NCBI GenBank assembly: GCA_021521415.1
Contig: JAIQDT010005452.1
Span: forward strand, 62,001 to 126,000
Reading direction: 5' to 3'
Length of the DNA: 64,000 nt
DNA from: Bidens hawaiensis
Lineage: Eukaryota; Streptophyta; Magnoliopsida; Asterales; Asteraceae
The position numbers and the translations under genes are program-made. The notes under the pieces were generated by a model. The model had not been told where the DNA came from. It was given only the letters and a program-made list of their open reading frames with translations, and did not search any database. The number at the start of each line of letters is the position of its first letter. Position 1 is the first letter of the stretch. Positions 11,020 to 22,182 of this stretch are shown piece by piece.

Positions 11020-13239
11020 ATAGTCCCTTGTGTTCAGAAGAAAACATTTGCATCCAAAGGGCTTGAAAAACTTGATATAAGGCTTTCTATTATGAAATAT
11101 TTCATATGGAGTTTTGTTATGCCTTTTGTTGACAAGTACCCTATTCTAAACATAGCAGGCTGTATTTATGGCTTCTGCCCAAAAAGTGACAGGTAAATTA
11201 GCATCTGCCAACATGGTTCTTGCAGCTTCAATCAAAGTTCTATTTCTTCTTTCCGCAACACCATTTTGTTCAGGAGTTCTAGGAGCTGAGAATTGTTGCA
11301 GTATTCCCTTTTCTGCATAAAATTCTTGCGTAACTCCATTCTTGAACTCGGTACCATTGACACTTCTCATCATTTTAACCTTCTTATTCAGTTTGTTCTC
11401 AATCATTGTCACACATCCCTTAATCAAATCTGTAGTCTCATCCTTGGTACTTAGGAAATAAACCCACGTATATCTTGAATAGTCATCAATGATCACAAGA
11501 CAGTATCTTTTCTTCCCTATACTTGGCACACTCACAGGACCAAAGAGATCCATGTGAAGTAGTTCAAGTACTTGATCAATTGAGTTGATGAGCTTTGGCT
11601 TATGAGTAGATTCGTGTTGCTTTCCCTTTTGGCATAAACTACAATGATCTTCCAATTTAAACTCTCTTGTAGGTAAGCCTATGACATGCTCACCTTTGAC
11701 AAGTCTATTCATGTTCTTTAAGTTCACATGACACAGTTTCCTATGCCACAATTTTGATTCATTTTCAGTGGCTTTGGAAACAAAGCATGCACCTCTTCTT
11801 GAAACAGCTTCTTTCATATTCAGTTCATATAAGTTGCCATTTCTTGGTGCCATCATCATAATCATTTCAGGTGGAATCACAAACTCAGGTTTTAGAATGA
11901 AACAGTGTGAATCATCAAAACTGACTTTGTATCCCTTATCACACATTTGTGATATACTCAGTAGATTGTACTGCAACACATTATCAAATGAAACTTTTCC
12001 ATTTGTTAAGATTCCTTTTCCAACAATCTTTCCACCATTTTCATCACTCCCAAAAGCTACAGGACCTTCATACTTTTCTTCATAATTGACAAGAGACCTC
12101 TTGTCACAAGTCATGTGCCTAGAACAACCACTATCCATGTACCATATGTCATTCAGAGGAGTGGACTGTTCCTGCACATAAGAAAAAGTTTGATTAGTTG
12201 AGTGATGAAGTGCAAGCCTTGTCAACTTGCAGCTCATCAGATTCAATTTCAGACACAGCTGGGAAGTTAGTGTTGTTGGTTCAGAATCTTCATGAGTGAG
12301 TTCTAGATTGTCTGAATTGTCAATTTCATAACCACATTCTCTTGGGGTTTTGACTAGTGAGGTTGAGTTATGGTACTCAATTGAGTCCGTGGCGCACTCT
12401 TTTATCACATAGTCCTTTTTTTCACAGTAGTCTCTCACATCAGGAACTTTCTCAACCTTTGTTTCTATTTTAGGTTTCCAAAGAAAACCTTTTGGTTCAT
12501 TTCCATGCTTTAGCATAAACTTCTCATCACCAATGAGTTCTGTTGGTTTCTTTCTAGTATACGCATATTTTCTTCTTGTCTTCTCACTGTTTGATGATCC
12601 TTGAGAACTGTCTGAGTTGACAGATTGAGTATATTGTTTGATTCTCAAAGGCTGATAGTTCTTTTTGGTCACATTTTCATGCTTCTTAGGAGACATATTT
12701 CTTCTTGCTGATTTAGTCACTTGCTTCTTTGTTATGACATCAGTTTTCATCTCAATCCTTGTCTCCTGTGCTGATTTCATTTCACCTTTGTCTGTGGTTT
12801 CATTTCCACAAACCTTTCCTTTTCCCAGATATACATCATACTTTTGTTTGTACAGGACAAAGTCTTGGCCATACTTTGTTCCATCTGGGACATGAAATGG
12901 TTGAAACTTCAATCTTTCATTACATGAGTCTGTGTGATGACCATATTCATCACACTTCTTACACCATACCTTTCCTTTGAAAATTTCATGTTCTTTTGGT
13001 TTCTTGAACCTTTCACTAGGCTTAGGTGACGTGACTCCTAGAGTCTTCTGATTCTTTAAACTATCAAAGTTCATTGAGAATGGCACAAACTCCTCAATTT
13101 TGATATCTTGTCTTTCAATTTTGCTTTTGACAAAGACAACTTTCTCCATAATCATAGGTTCTTCATCACTGCTTTCTCTAATCCTTGATTGTCTCTTCTC
13201 ATATTCTTCCATAGTTTCCACTTCTCCAACATCTAACAC
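11020..13239 (-). pseudogene. Element A pol: second CCHC knuckle, protease and integrase
   Basis: Sense runs 13239 to 11020. A CX2CX4HX4C knuckle (CKKCDEYGHHTDSC, near 12965-12924) precedes a basic region. The aspartic protease is marked by DSGCSRHMT (near 12130-12104). The integrase has its zinc-binding part (LWHRKLCHVN...CSLCQKGKQ) and core (DLFGPVSVPSIG, SRYTWVYFLSTKDE, PEQNGVAERRNRTLIEAARTML, LPVTFWAEA). The second catalytic Asp of the DDE triad, normally SDNGTEF, reads SVNGTEF here (GAC to GTC near 11359), so the encoded integrase should be inactive. A TAG follows CYV at 11146. Confidence 0.9.
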
Positions 13240-14215
13240 TTCATGACTAGAAAAGACTGTAGAAACCGGGATAAAATTTTATGTATCAACTTCTTCAGTC
13301 ACTATCTTCTTTTAATTTTGTTTTATCCTTTCCAATACAGCCTTGCTTGGTGGTCTGACTGCATTGTAGCTTATCTTCTTCCTTTCACAAATGTCAAAAG
13401 AAACATGTTCTCCTTTCATTTTATCATTTTGTTTCTTCATTCTTGGAGTGACTGGTGGATACTTTGGAAGTTTATCAACTGACTCTGGTTTCATGTATTT
13501 TCTTCCTCTTTCAGCAACATTAATTTCCTCTTCAGTAATTTGATCACTTGAATCACTCAAGTCATCTTGGTTCAAATCATCATACCCAAGGTCATCTTTA
13601 GAGACTTGAACTCCAATTGACTTTTCTTCTTTCAAATCTTTCTTCACAACAAACTCTCCTTCTTCACTCACCTCAACATTCTTATACAAATCCACAAGTT
13701 CTTCTTTGTCTTGAAAGACATCTTTGAATTGTTGCAGATATGCATTTCTTTTCTCTTTATCAACTCTTGGCATAAAGTTGTTGTTGAAAGGTGGTGGTAC
13801 TGCTTTGTACTTGTCTTATTCTTTAACCTGGTTTAAAATTCCACAGATGTTTCCAGTGGAGACCAAGTTCTTCAAGAATTCATTGTCAGCTTGCAGTTTT
13901 GTGTTCAGCATCCTCTCTTCTATAATCATTTTCTTCAACCCATCAATTTCGGTGGTGAATCTTTTCTGAGCTCTGTAACTGTTTACACAGTCTTCTTCCA
14001 AACTTTTCATTTTTTCTTCACTCACTAGTTCACTTGCCTCATATGCATTGATGATACTTTGTTTCTTAAAACACTCACTTTCCAGCTTGCCTACTTTTAT
14101 TTTCAGTTCATGGATAACTTCAATTAAATCAATAGTAGGAGCAGAATGTACCTGAGATGATGATCCAGCTTCTTTCTCAATAATAGCCATGAAGGACACA
14201 TTTGCCCTCTATATA
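13240..14215 (-). pseudogene. Element A gag-protease spacer with coiled coil
   Basis: This is the region between the gag zinc knuckle and protease. It encodes a heptad-rich coiled coil (IEVIHELKIKVGKLESEC through LKNLVSTGNICGILNQVKE, about 14130-13820) and a charged segment containing DEEELVDLYKN-like and SEEGEFVVKKDL motifs. It ends NAVRPPSKAVLERIKQ before a stop at 13312. The same block occurs in element C (35100-35580) and in fragment J (20348-20079), so it is a conserved part of the polyprotein in this subfamily. TAA at 13816 and stops around 13312-13280 break the frame. The role is unknown; a coiled coil here could mediate particle assembly. Confidence 0.75.
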
Positions 14216-15767
14216 TCATCTGCAATATCTCTTCATGATTGCTCCAATCAAAGTTACCTTCAGGCTGTGTTGTTACAGCAACATTTCCTTGATTTCTGAT
14301 CTGGTTTTGATTGGCTGGAACAGTGTTGTTTGAAACATTGTGAAGGTTTTGATTGTTGTTTCTCTGAAAACCTTGATTTTGAGGCACTCCTTGATCATGA
14401 TTGTTCATTTGAGGTTGGAAGTTGTTGAAGTTGGGATTATAGTTGTTGTTGGGATTGTTGTTGAAGTTGTTGGTGTTTGGTCTCTACTGATATTGAGGTT
14501 GCTGTTGATACTGAGGGTGTTGATTTCTTGGTTGGTTCTAAAATTGGTTTACTTGGAAATTTCTTGACATGTTACATTCTCTTGTAAAATGACCAGGCTG
14601 TTGGCAATTGTAGAAAATGGCTTTTGACTTGTCAAAACCAATTCTTTAATTTGGTCCTGATAGGAGTGACCTACCAGCCCTGTTGTAAAGCCTCTTGCTT
14701 CTAAGAGCCAACATAGCCGCTTGCCACTTCAAATCCATGTCCGCCAAATCATCAGCATCTATCTGCTCAAGATCATCTTGTACTACACTTGTGTGAATTA
14801 AGTTCTTTGCAACAAATGCATTATATGATTCAGTGAACATTGACAGCAATGCCCATGTATCACTGTTTTGCCTATCTCCACTACTAGTGTGAGGAGCATT
14901 CCCACTTGCCATAGAGGCAGAATCAGTGTCATCAATCAGCTGCACATTGAATCGTTGCCGGTTTCCTTGATTGCTTGTGCTAACACCAATAAATGATTTT
15001 GGAGTATCAGAATTTAGATCAACAGGTTCTTCAATGATAGGAATCTGCTATTGATTCTTTGTAGTCAAATTACCCACAGGTGCAATCAATGCATTTGAAA
15101 CATTGAAGCAGGGTCTTTCCTCCTTAATCATTTCATTCTCTATCATCTCTATTTCAGCAGCTTGAAGAAAGCACACTACATCAGACAACTTTCAGCTCAT
15201 TGAAGTTGTGCTTTGTAAGGATGAACTTGCAAGCAGTGTACCATTCCTTTGGCATAGAGTTGAGCAGCTTGGTATTGAGATCAAAATCTGTCATGACATA
15301 GTCTGTGGTTCTGAGATCATTCACAATTGCTAAGAATCTCTCCAGAATTGATTTCAACCTTTCTCCTTCTTTATACTTGAATCTTTCTAGCTGCTGCTTC
15401 AATCTCTGCTTCTTGATGTTTTTAAGTTCAACATTTCCCTCAAACATTTCAAGTATTGCATCATACATTGTCTTCGCATTGGGATTATGTGCAACCTTGG
15501 TAAGTATTTCCCAAGACAGACCTAGCTTCAACATAGCTAAAGCCTTATCATCTACTTTCCTCATCATTTCTCTCACAGCAGCAGTTGCTGCTGGATTTGC
15601 ACCTTCTTCAACTTCCCTTGTGAACCATTCTTGATGGAGTTCCACATATCAACATCATTATAGCAAACGGCTGCTTCAAACAAGACCTTCTATTTAGTGA
15701 AATTTTCCTGCCCATATAGTCTAGGAATCTTGTTAGTAGAGACTTCTTGTTCCTCGTAACCAGACAT
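14216..15767 (-). pseudogene. Element A gag (copia UBN2-type) with CCHC zinc knuckle
   Basis: The capsid/nucleocapsid region, which packages element RNA. The likely start is ATG at 15767-15765 (MSGYEEQEVSTNKIPRLYGQ). The conserved copia gag core follows (MLKLGLSWEILTKVAHNP, LEMFEGNVELKNIKKQRLKQ, FKYKEGERLKSILERF, LNSMPKEWYTACKFIL). A nucleocapsid knuckle [11 protein letters not shown] (near 14615-14583) is followed by a Gln/Asn-rich tail. Damage includes W-to-stop shortly after the start (FTK*KVLF), a frameshift near 15645, and stops at about 15180, 15050, 14646, 14538 and 14487. The upstream part is 5' untranslated leader. Confidence 0.85.
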
Positions 15768-16052
15768 TTTGAGAAATCAAAAGTAGTTTCTTTGTAAAAA
15801 CAGAGTTCAAAATAATCAGAACTGATAACCGATTGTTCAGATCTGAGGTGTCTGATGCGATAAGAACAAGATTTATATATAAAGATTAAAACTTTAATTA
15901 AAATAAGGAAGTGAAAACACCAAATTATTGTAGATCTGGAAGAAAAATGAAGAACAGAGCTGCTGACGTCACGTTTCAATGTAACAGTGGTCTGCTGACG
16001 TCATTCTTCTTCAAATCTTCAATCAGCAACAATCTTTCCAAAATAGCAGCAA

Positions 16053-16067
16053 CAAGCTCTAATACCA
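16053..16067 (-). other. Primer-binding site of element A
   Basis: Sense reads TGGTATTAGAGCTTG, two bases after the LTR end (ACA). It matches the plant initiator-Met tRNA primer site TGGTATCAGAGC with one C-to-T change. It fixes the LTR boundary at 16070 and the element's orientation. Confidence 0.85.
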
Positions 16068-16069
16068 CT

Positions 16070-17283
16070 TGTATGGTCCCTTGATTTCAACTGGATCTTA
16101 CTTAATCATCTCATAACTCACACAAATAGATGTGTTGACAAGAGAGTTAATGACGGGTTGCTATATTTAGAAAGATGACCGTTTGTTAAAGGCGGAATCA
16201 ATAACAAACATACGGTTGCTTAATCAATATTAAAAGGTAACCAACACAAACAAGATTCACTCAAAATCTTTCCATTCATATAACATTTATCATACAAATT
16301 GGATAATCGATTTAGGGTTTCTTGAAGGAGGGTTTTTTCCGTACGTATCCTAGGACAGTTGTCACTTTCAAGAAAATATTCTTTCTTATTCAAAAGTGTA
16401 AAGGCTAAAATCCGTCTTGGGTGGCGTGCCCTACAACATTCTATTTATAGGTCTGCCACCCTAGGATAGATGTCATTCCTTCTAGAAACCCCAAAAGTAA
16501 ATACATATTCAAATTACATAATCAGAAAAGATTCTAAGTGTAAAACAAGTGTTCCGGGTGGGCTTTGCATCAATCTTCATTTTCCGAGTACGCTGTGTAC
16601 TCTGCCATCCTTCACAACTTGGTAACATAGAAGTGTGCCCGGGATCAGTTTCCGGGTAGACTTTACTTGAAGAGTATTTTACCAAGTAAAATACTCACCG
16701 GGTAGACTTCAGTCTTCTTGACTTTGCCAGACTTTGCCCGACAAACCCTTACAAGCAACCTTGTTCTTCAATGGTCCATTTCAACTCCTTGCTATAAAAT
16801 AACTTATTAGCAAAGTGTAATCGGGAGTACTGTTCCTTGCTTGAGTTGAACCTTGCCCGATGTTACTTAATGATATTCATCTAAATCATCAAGCTTTTTC
16901 GGACCACTATTATTAATGAATATCTTGCCCGGTCTTCCAATCACTTGGCTTCATGGACTTGGTTAGCCAAAAGCTTACTCGGGAGTGAACCTTACTTGGC
17001 TATGAGGAACAGACTTGCTTGACAAAGTGAACCTTGCCCGGATTTACATAAACTAGTGAACCTTGCCCAGCAATGCACTAATTTGCAAACCCTGCTCGGA
17101 TATCCACTAAAGAAGACATCTTGAAGATAACCTTGCCCGATAGATAAAATATCATACCTGGCTAAGTAAAAGCTTGCTCGGAGGTCTAAGGTGTGCCCTG
17201 ATCCATACTTAGCGAATTCTCAGGAGGTTGAGAAGGTTCCAATCTTCCATATACTTCATTTTGGTCAAATCTTTGACTCAACA
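16070..17283 (-). repeat. 5' LTR of element A (1214 bp)
   Basis: The LTR starts TGTTGAGTC (sense, at 17283) and ends ACA at 16070. The upstream half holds about ten copies of a TCGGGCAAGGTT-like motif. Toward the promoter the motif appears inverted as AAGTCTACCCGG. A TATA box CTATAAATAG lies at 16450-16441 and an HSE-like TTCTAGAA at 16487-16480, so transcription should start near 16410. The far end abuts element B sequence directly, and no target duplication can be checked because the partner LTR is truncated. Confidence 0.85.
16441..16487 (-). promoter_or_regulatory. LTR A promoter: HSE-like TTCTAGAA plus TATA box
   Basis: Sense order is GGTTTCTAGAAGG (palindrome 16487-16480), a 29-nt gap, then CTATAAATAG (16450-16441). 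TTCTAGAA fits the heat-shock element core nTTCnnGAAn with two units. The same palindrome precedes the TATA box in LTRs B, K and C, although the surrounding sequence has diverged. Confidence 0.6.
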
Positions 17284-18420
17284 TGAAAGAAGAACCAGTT
17301 GAAACAAGTATAAGAACCAATCTCTTGCCATGGGAGGATGCAAATAGAATCAGAACCTTGAGACAAGCCATGATTATCAAAGGGATGTCTGCAAGTGTTT
17401 TTGATAATCTTGGGCAGGCACTATTACACTGAAAAGGCCCTTTGGGAAAAGGCAGAAGAAGAACAAAGAAAATTACTGTCATTCCAATGTCGACCAAGAG
17501 GACAACTTGTTCAAAGACAATGGAGATGATCAACACTTTGTCTAAGAAAGGAGGTGATTACTTAAAGCTGATCATGATGAGAAAGGCTGATATTGTAAAA
17601 ATGTATGAAGCAAAAGGGCATGTGATGAGATCTCAACCTAAAAGACAATACAGTTCTAGGTCTTCCACTGTAAGTGTCAAAATTCCAACAACCATGTCAA
17701 GACTTCAAAGAGATTAAAGGCCACCTTCAGATGTGGACCTGCCTAAAAACCTTTATTTTGATTCAAGAACAAAGAACATAAAAGTGATCATGTCTAGTGG
17801 TGCATTGAAGACTGTTGTGTTTAAAGATCACTTCCAAGATTTTAACAAAGAACAACTGGAAGAAATGGCTAAAAATCAACTTGTATGATTTTCAAGAGAG
17901 ACATAGATTTGCAAGTCAACAAAGGAATGAACTTTGAAAATTCTTAAAAGAAAAATATACAAAGGGATTTCCTTTGCTCAACAAAAAGAGGAAGCTGGAA
18001 TACTCTCAAGCTAAACGAACAAAAAGGCAGAGGAGGATGAGTGATATAAGGATGACTGAGTTATCCTACAAGCAATCAAGAAGATCCTCTAACCCTCTGG
18101 CCAACATGAGAGAGTGCATCAGCATGAATCAGCAAATGTCAAGGCCCAACTATGAAGTCCAGAAGAATGGAAAAAACTCACAAATAGTCTATGAACAGAA
18201 GACTCAATCATTCATATTGAGAAATTTGGAAGGACTGGCCTTGGGCATAATTGAGCATGACACCGAATTGGAGTATCTTCATGTGGATGATCTTGAGGAC
18301 ATAATCAGATGGAATATGTCTTCTTAAGATCCACACCACAGGGAGATCTCCTTATTACAGCAAAAGGCTGCAGCTGTCAAGTTTGATAGAAGATCGGAGG
18401 CTGGAAGCTCAAGAATATGA
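17284..18420 (+). pseudogene. Element B ORF2 C-terminal remnant
   Basis: A diverged copy of the segment at 1700-520 of element A. Visible are LPWEDANRIRTLRQAMIIKGMS (counterpart of VPWENEEMINILRR), a Lys/Arg-rich stretch, and MRECISMNQQMSRPNYEVQKNG followed by LEYLHVDDLEDI (counterpart of RPNYTVQRNG and LTYLHVEDL). Several stops and frameshifts occur before 17970. The last 118 codons (17974-18327) are open. Conservation of this C-terminus between two diverged elements argues that ORF2 was under selection at some time. Confidence 0.75.
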
Positions 18421-18600
18421 AGGCCTTTTTATTTTTCTATTTAAATTTGATGTGTAATGTCCATGTGACAGCTTTTTGATTATGTAATTTTCTTTAAGTA
18501 GTGTCATTTTACTTTTTGAAATTTGATGTGTATTTTTGAAATGTGTAACTAACCAACAGTTGTTTTAGTGCATCTGAGTTTGTTCCAATCTAAGGGAGAT

Positions 18601-19657
18601 TGTTGGGATCAATATTCGACAAAAGGAAGATTGGAATCTTCTCAACCTCTTTTAGAAACGTCTAAGTATGAAAGAGGAGCAAGCTTGGCCCTTAGAGCAA
18701 GCCTGGAACTTATTCAAGCAAGGTATTCTACTTTCGAGCAAAGTTGTCTTCTGGAATTCTTTTAAGTGTTAGTTTGAGAAAACTACACTTCATCAAGCAA
18801 GGTTGTTCTTCAAGTCGAGCAAGGTTTGTTTTAGAGCAAACTCTTAACTTAACCAAGCTAAAACCAAGTATATTGGTAGATCGAGCAAGGTTTAACAAAC
18901 AGTGGTCCCAGCATACTTGAAGGAAGTTATTGAAGAAATTGCTAGGTTCATCCTCGAACAAGCTACAGTGTCACCATCACACTTGTTCAAATAAGTTAAG
19001 TAACAAAAGGTTGAAGGGATCCAAGAATAACAAGTTTTCTCATGGGATTTATATCCAGCAAAGTTTGATATTATCAGAAGATTGAATTATGCTTGAAAAA
19101 TATTTTCTAAGGAAAATATTCTATGTAAAACCTTACTCGGAGAACTGTTCCAATCACACTTATTGTTACAAGGTCTACTCGACAAGGATAAAATCTAACA
19201 AGCTTACTCGAAGACCTGTTTACACTTGTAATATTTTTGAACATGTTTGAATATGTTAAGTATCAATCATTAGGGTTTCTAGAAGATGTCAGACGTGCCT
19301 ATTTAAGGAAAATTTAGGGCACACCTATGACAGAGGACCCAGAGCGAATATTGTGATTTGACGGCTGCCATTTCCCGAAAAAGAATATCTTTGTATGGAA
19401 AAGTTGCCTAAAATACATACATTTCACCTAGAAACCCTAATTGATTGTCATTGTATCCTTCAAGATATTAATGGAAATCTTTTTAGTTACTTTGTGTGTT
19501 TGTTACATTTCTGTTCTTTTAGAAAAAATTAGAATATCAGTGATTCCGCCTTTAATATTCATTGGATCTTCACAAGCGCATAACTCGTAACCTTTTTGTC
19601 GACACGCTGTTGTTGGTTACTAGACTGATTGTTGTGGTTGAAAGATCGGTCCTGAAA
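18601..19657 (+). repeat. 3' LTR of element B (~1057 bp)
   Basis: Starts TGTTGGGATC right after the polypurine tract and ends near CGGTCCTGAAA, matching LTR C, which ends CGGTCCTAACA before its primer site. It contains many CGAGCAAGG(T/C) motifs (18660-18960) and later inverted CTTACTCGG copies. HSE-like TTCTAGAA is at 19277-19284 and the TATA-like CTATTTAAGG at 19299-19308, 14 nt apart. Confidence 0.8.
19277..19308 (+). promoter_or_regulatory. LTR B promoter: TTCTAGAA plus TATA box
   Basis: The palindrome TTCTAGAA (19277-19284) is 14 nt before CTATTTAAGG. Spacing is identical to LTRs C and K. Confidence 0.55.
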
Positions 19658-20605
19658 CTTTTTGGACTTGACCATTTTCTTGAGAAGTACTTCACATCAC
19701 CAATGTCAAATATTTCATGATTTGAAAACACTGGATCGATGTGTAGATACTTTTTGTGTTTCTTTGAAGCTTCTTCATGTTTTGTGTCATTTGATACTTC
19801 TTGTTTGCATTTGGGAAAACTTGCTTTGTTTGTCTTTGTGATCCTCCACAAGTTCCTTGAATCATCTCTAGTTGATTCATTTGACACATTTTATTTGTCA
19901 ATGACTTGAATCTCACTTGATTCTTCAGCTTCGCTATCAGTTGAATCATCTTCTTTTAGGAGAAAGCCTCCTTCTTCATTTATAGTCACTCTATCATAAT
20001 TTTCCATAAACTCCTTTTTGTCACTGAAGGTTGTTCTGAATTGATTCAGAAATGCCTCTATGTTCTTTTTATCAACCTTTAAAGAGTAATTATCATAAAA
20101 AGTGGAGGTACAACCTTGTACTTATCTTCTAGTTTGATTTTCTCTAGTTTTCCACAAATATTTCCAGTTGACACTAGGTTCTTCAAGAATTCAACTTCCA
20201 TTTGGGGTTGTGTGCTCTTTAACTTCTCTTCCGTGTACATGTTTTTCAACCCTTCAATTTCAGTAGTGAATCTTGATTGAGTCTTGTAACTATCTATACA
20301 GTCCTCTTCAATACTTTTGATTTGATTCTCAAAGGTTATTTCGCTCATCTTATAAACACTTATGATACTTTCATTTTTATTACACTCACTCTGCCATTTA
20401 CTTACTTCCTTCTTTAAATTTTAATCATTAGTAGTAAATCAGAGGTAGAGTGATCAAAAAATACCTATGAATTTTAAGACACAGCTTGATCATTCACTTT
20501 GGCCATAAAAGCAACATTAACTTTTTCAATTTCTTCTTCACGATTGTTCCAATCAAACTGCCCATCCCATGGCTATTGTGCAACAACCACATTGCCTTGA
20601 TTCCC
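19658..20605 (-). pseudogene. Fragment J: copia gag-pol coiled-coil spacer remnant
   Basis: A minus-strand piece homologous to the gag-protease spacer of elements A and C. Shared stretches are SIEEDCIDSYKTQSRFTTEIEGLKNM, EFLKNLVSTGNICGKLEKIK and DPVFSNHEIFDIGDV (A has VFSSHEVLDVGEVE). It starts near the end of the gag Gln-rich tail (RNQGNVVVAQ) and stops at the LTR B boundary. Multiple frameshifts are present. No LTR of its own is attached. Confidence 0.75.
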
Positions 20606-22182
20606 GATGATTCGGATTCTGAAGGTGAAGGTGGTGACGGTGGTGGTGATGGTGGACCTGGTGGTCCTGAATGTGGTGTAGAGGTACGTAATCATAAAGC
20701 TAAGGGAAAAGCTATTGCGGTTGGCAAGACAGAGCCACAACGACCTCTGGTGTTGAGATTTAAGAGCCTCAATCACAAGTTCCACTTGTGGTTGTCTCTA
20801 CTCCTTCTATTTCTGTTACCGAGTACATCGGTGTTTACTTTATTAACTACAGCTTCAAAGGATCTGCGTTATATGTCTATTCCATAGCCTGTTCTATCTC
20901 TGATGCCAAGATAGTCTCCTCAACAAAGTATGGATATTACAAGTCTATATGTTCGAGCTAAGCAAAAGACAAGGCTAGATTTTTCATTTATGTTATTTAA
21001 TTGACTTCAAGGCCCAATGTAGCTTATTGATCTGAGCTTCTATAACCTGCCGGTATGTGCATTAGTGAAAAAACCAGGTATACCTTAATTATTACGTAAC
21101 TAGTAATCGATTAACTACTTATTATGTAATAAGCAAACGATAAACCAAATGATACTTATTATGACTTGTATATAACGAGGAGTCATATATAAGTGATATA
21201 TGTATAATAGTAGCTAACATAATGATATTAAAGCCCTAGTATGTGGAAAACTACTTAAACGAAAAGATTTCCGTTTAACGATACACTACGATATTAAACG
21301 CGATCGATAGTAACAAAACAAGCGTTGTATTGTCCGTCAAGCAAAAAAAACTTATGAAACACTTATTAAAGATGTTTTAAGCAACTTAAGAAAATATTTT
21401 TGTATTTACATAAATGGTATTTTTCTTTAATTTCCAAAAATTAGCCTAAAACACTCGTTTTTGCGTTGTTCATCGCATCCGAACTGTTTTTCTTGCCAAA
21501 AACCAATCCCGAACTTAAAATGGACTCAAAAATATGTGTTTATGCATGGAAAACGAGAAAAGGGAAGAAAAAGAGGGGCCTAGCCCCTCCCCCCCCCCCC
21601 CCCCGAGATCGGAACAAGTGAGGACCCCACCCCCATTGTTTTATTTCCTTTTAAGCTTCCCTAATAACCATGCAATATATATTAATAATTCAATCTCCTG
21701 TTCTACCAGTTTTCTCTCAAAACCCAGCCAAGAAATTCAGGTAAAAAAATGTTTTGATTAGTTTTAACATGTTTTAACACAAAAATTAAAATGTTTTAAA
21801 CATAAAAATTCAAGTTTGTTTTAGAAAAATCATGTTTAACCATGAAGAACCCTTCAAACTAGTACAAAAACATATTTTGATGCTAAACATGTGTACTAAA
21901 TCATAGACTTTTTTTGGGGAAAAACTTGGTTCAGAATGTTTAAATCGTGTTTTTACGGACTAAAAACTCGATTAAGAATCTTAACCGAAAACATATGTTA
22001 CAAGGCTTTATTATATATGTTACATTATTTGTTTTGCGGTACATAATCTGTAGATATACTATGTACCTAAACAAGAATAAGGAAACACGGAAAAGGGCTT
22101 AATAAACAGGAAAACACAAAGGTATTAACCGAAACATGTGTCTAGGGGTTGTTTGGGCTTAGACTGTGACGTACATACTAAT
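20606..22182. other. Unassigned intergenic stretch
   Basis: No gene or recognisable element. From 20606 to about 20680 a Gly/Asp-coding run (GGDGGGDGGPGGP on plus) begins abruptly after fragment J and dissolves into stops by 20890; I do not assign it. A C-only tract of about 17 bases lies at 21588-21604. The rest is AT-rich. Confidence 0.5.

Larger units (their letters stand above)
286..17283 (-). mobile_element. Element A: SIRE/Maximus-type Ty1/copia retrotransposon, ~17 kb
   Basis: A nearly complete copia element read on the minus strand. In sense order it has a 5' LTR (17283 to 16070), a primer-binding site like initiator Met tRNA (16067-16053), gag, a long coiled-coil spacer, protease, integrase, RT, RNase H, a 3.5 kb non-coding spacer, a large second ORF, a polypurine tract (367-353), and 67 bp of 3' LTR. 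The order PR-IN-RT-RH defines Ty1/copia. The size and the extra ORF after pol fit the SIRE/Maximus lineage. More than ten in-frame stops and several frameshifts make it non-autonomous. The 3' LTR truncation removes the downstream target duplication, so LTR dating is not possible. Confidence 0.88.
17284..19657 (+). mobile_element. Element B: 3' end of a SIRE-type copia element
   Basis: A plus-strand fragment holding the end of ORF2, a polypurine tract (CTAAGGGAGAT, 18590-18600) and a full LTR (18601-19657). It begins exactly where element A's LTR ends at 17283, so A either inserted into B or replaced the rest of it. The remaining part of B is not found left of element A. Confidence 0.8.

Noticed and set aside
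20486..20887. Plus-strand frame of 133 codons with Gly/Asp run and a Leu-rich stretch
   Set aside because: Its first third is antisense to fragment J and the rest has low-complexity composition; no homology recognised.
21588..21604. C homopolymer as a functional element
   Set aside because: A single run without conserved context; could be mutational or a sequencing artefact.
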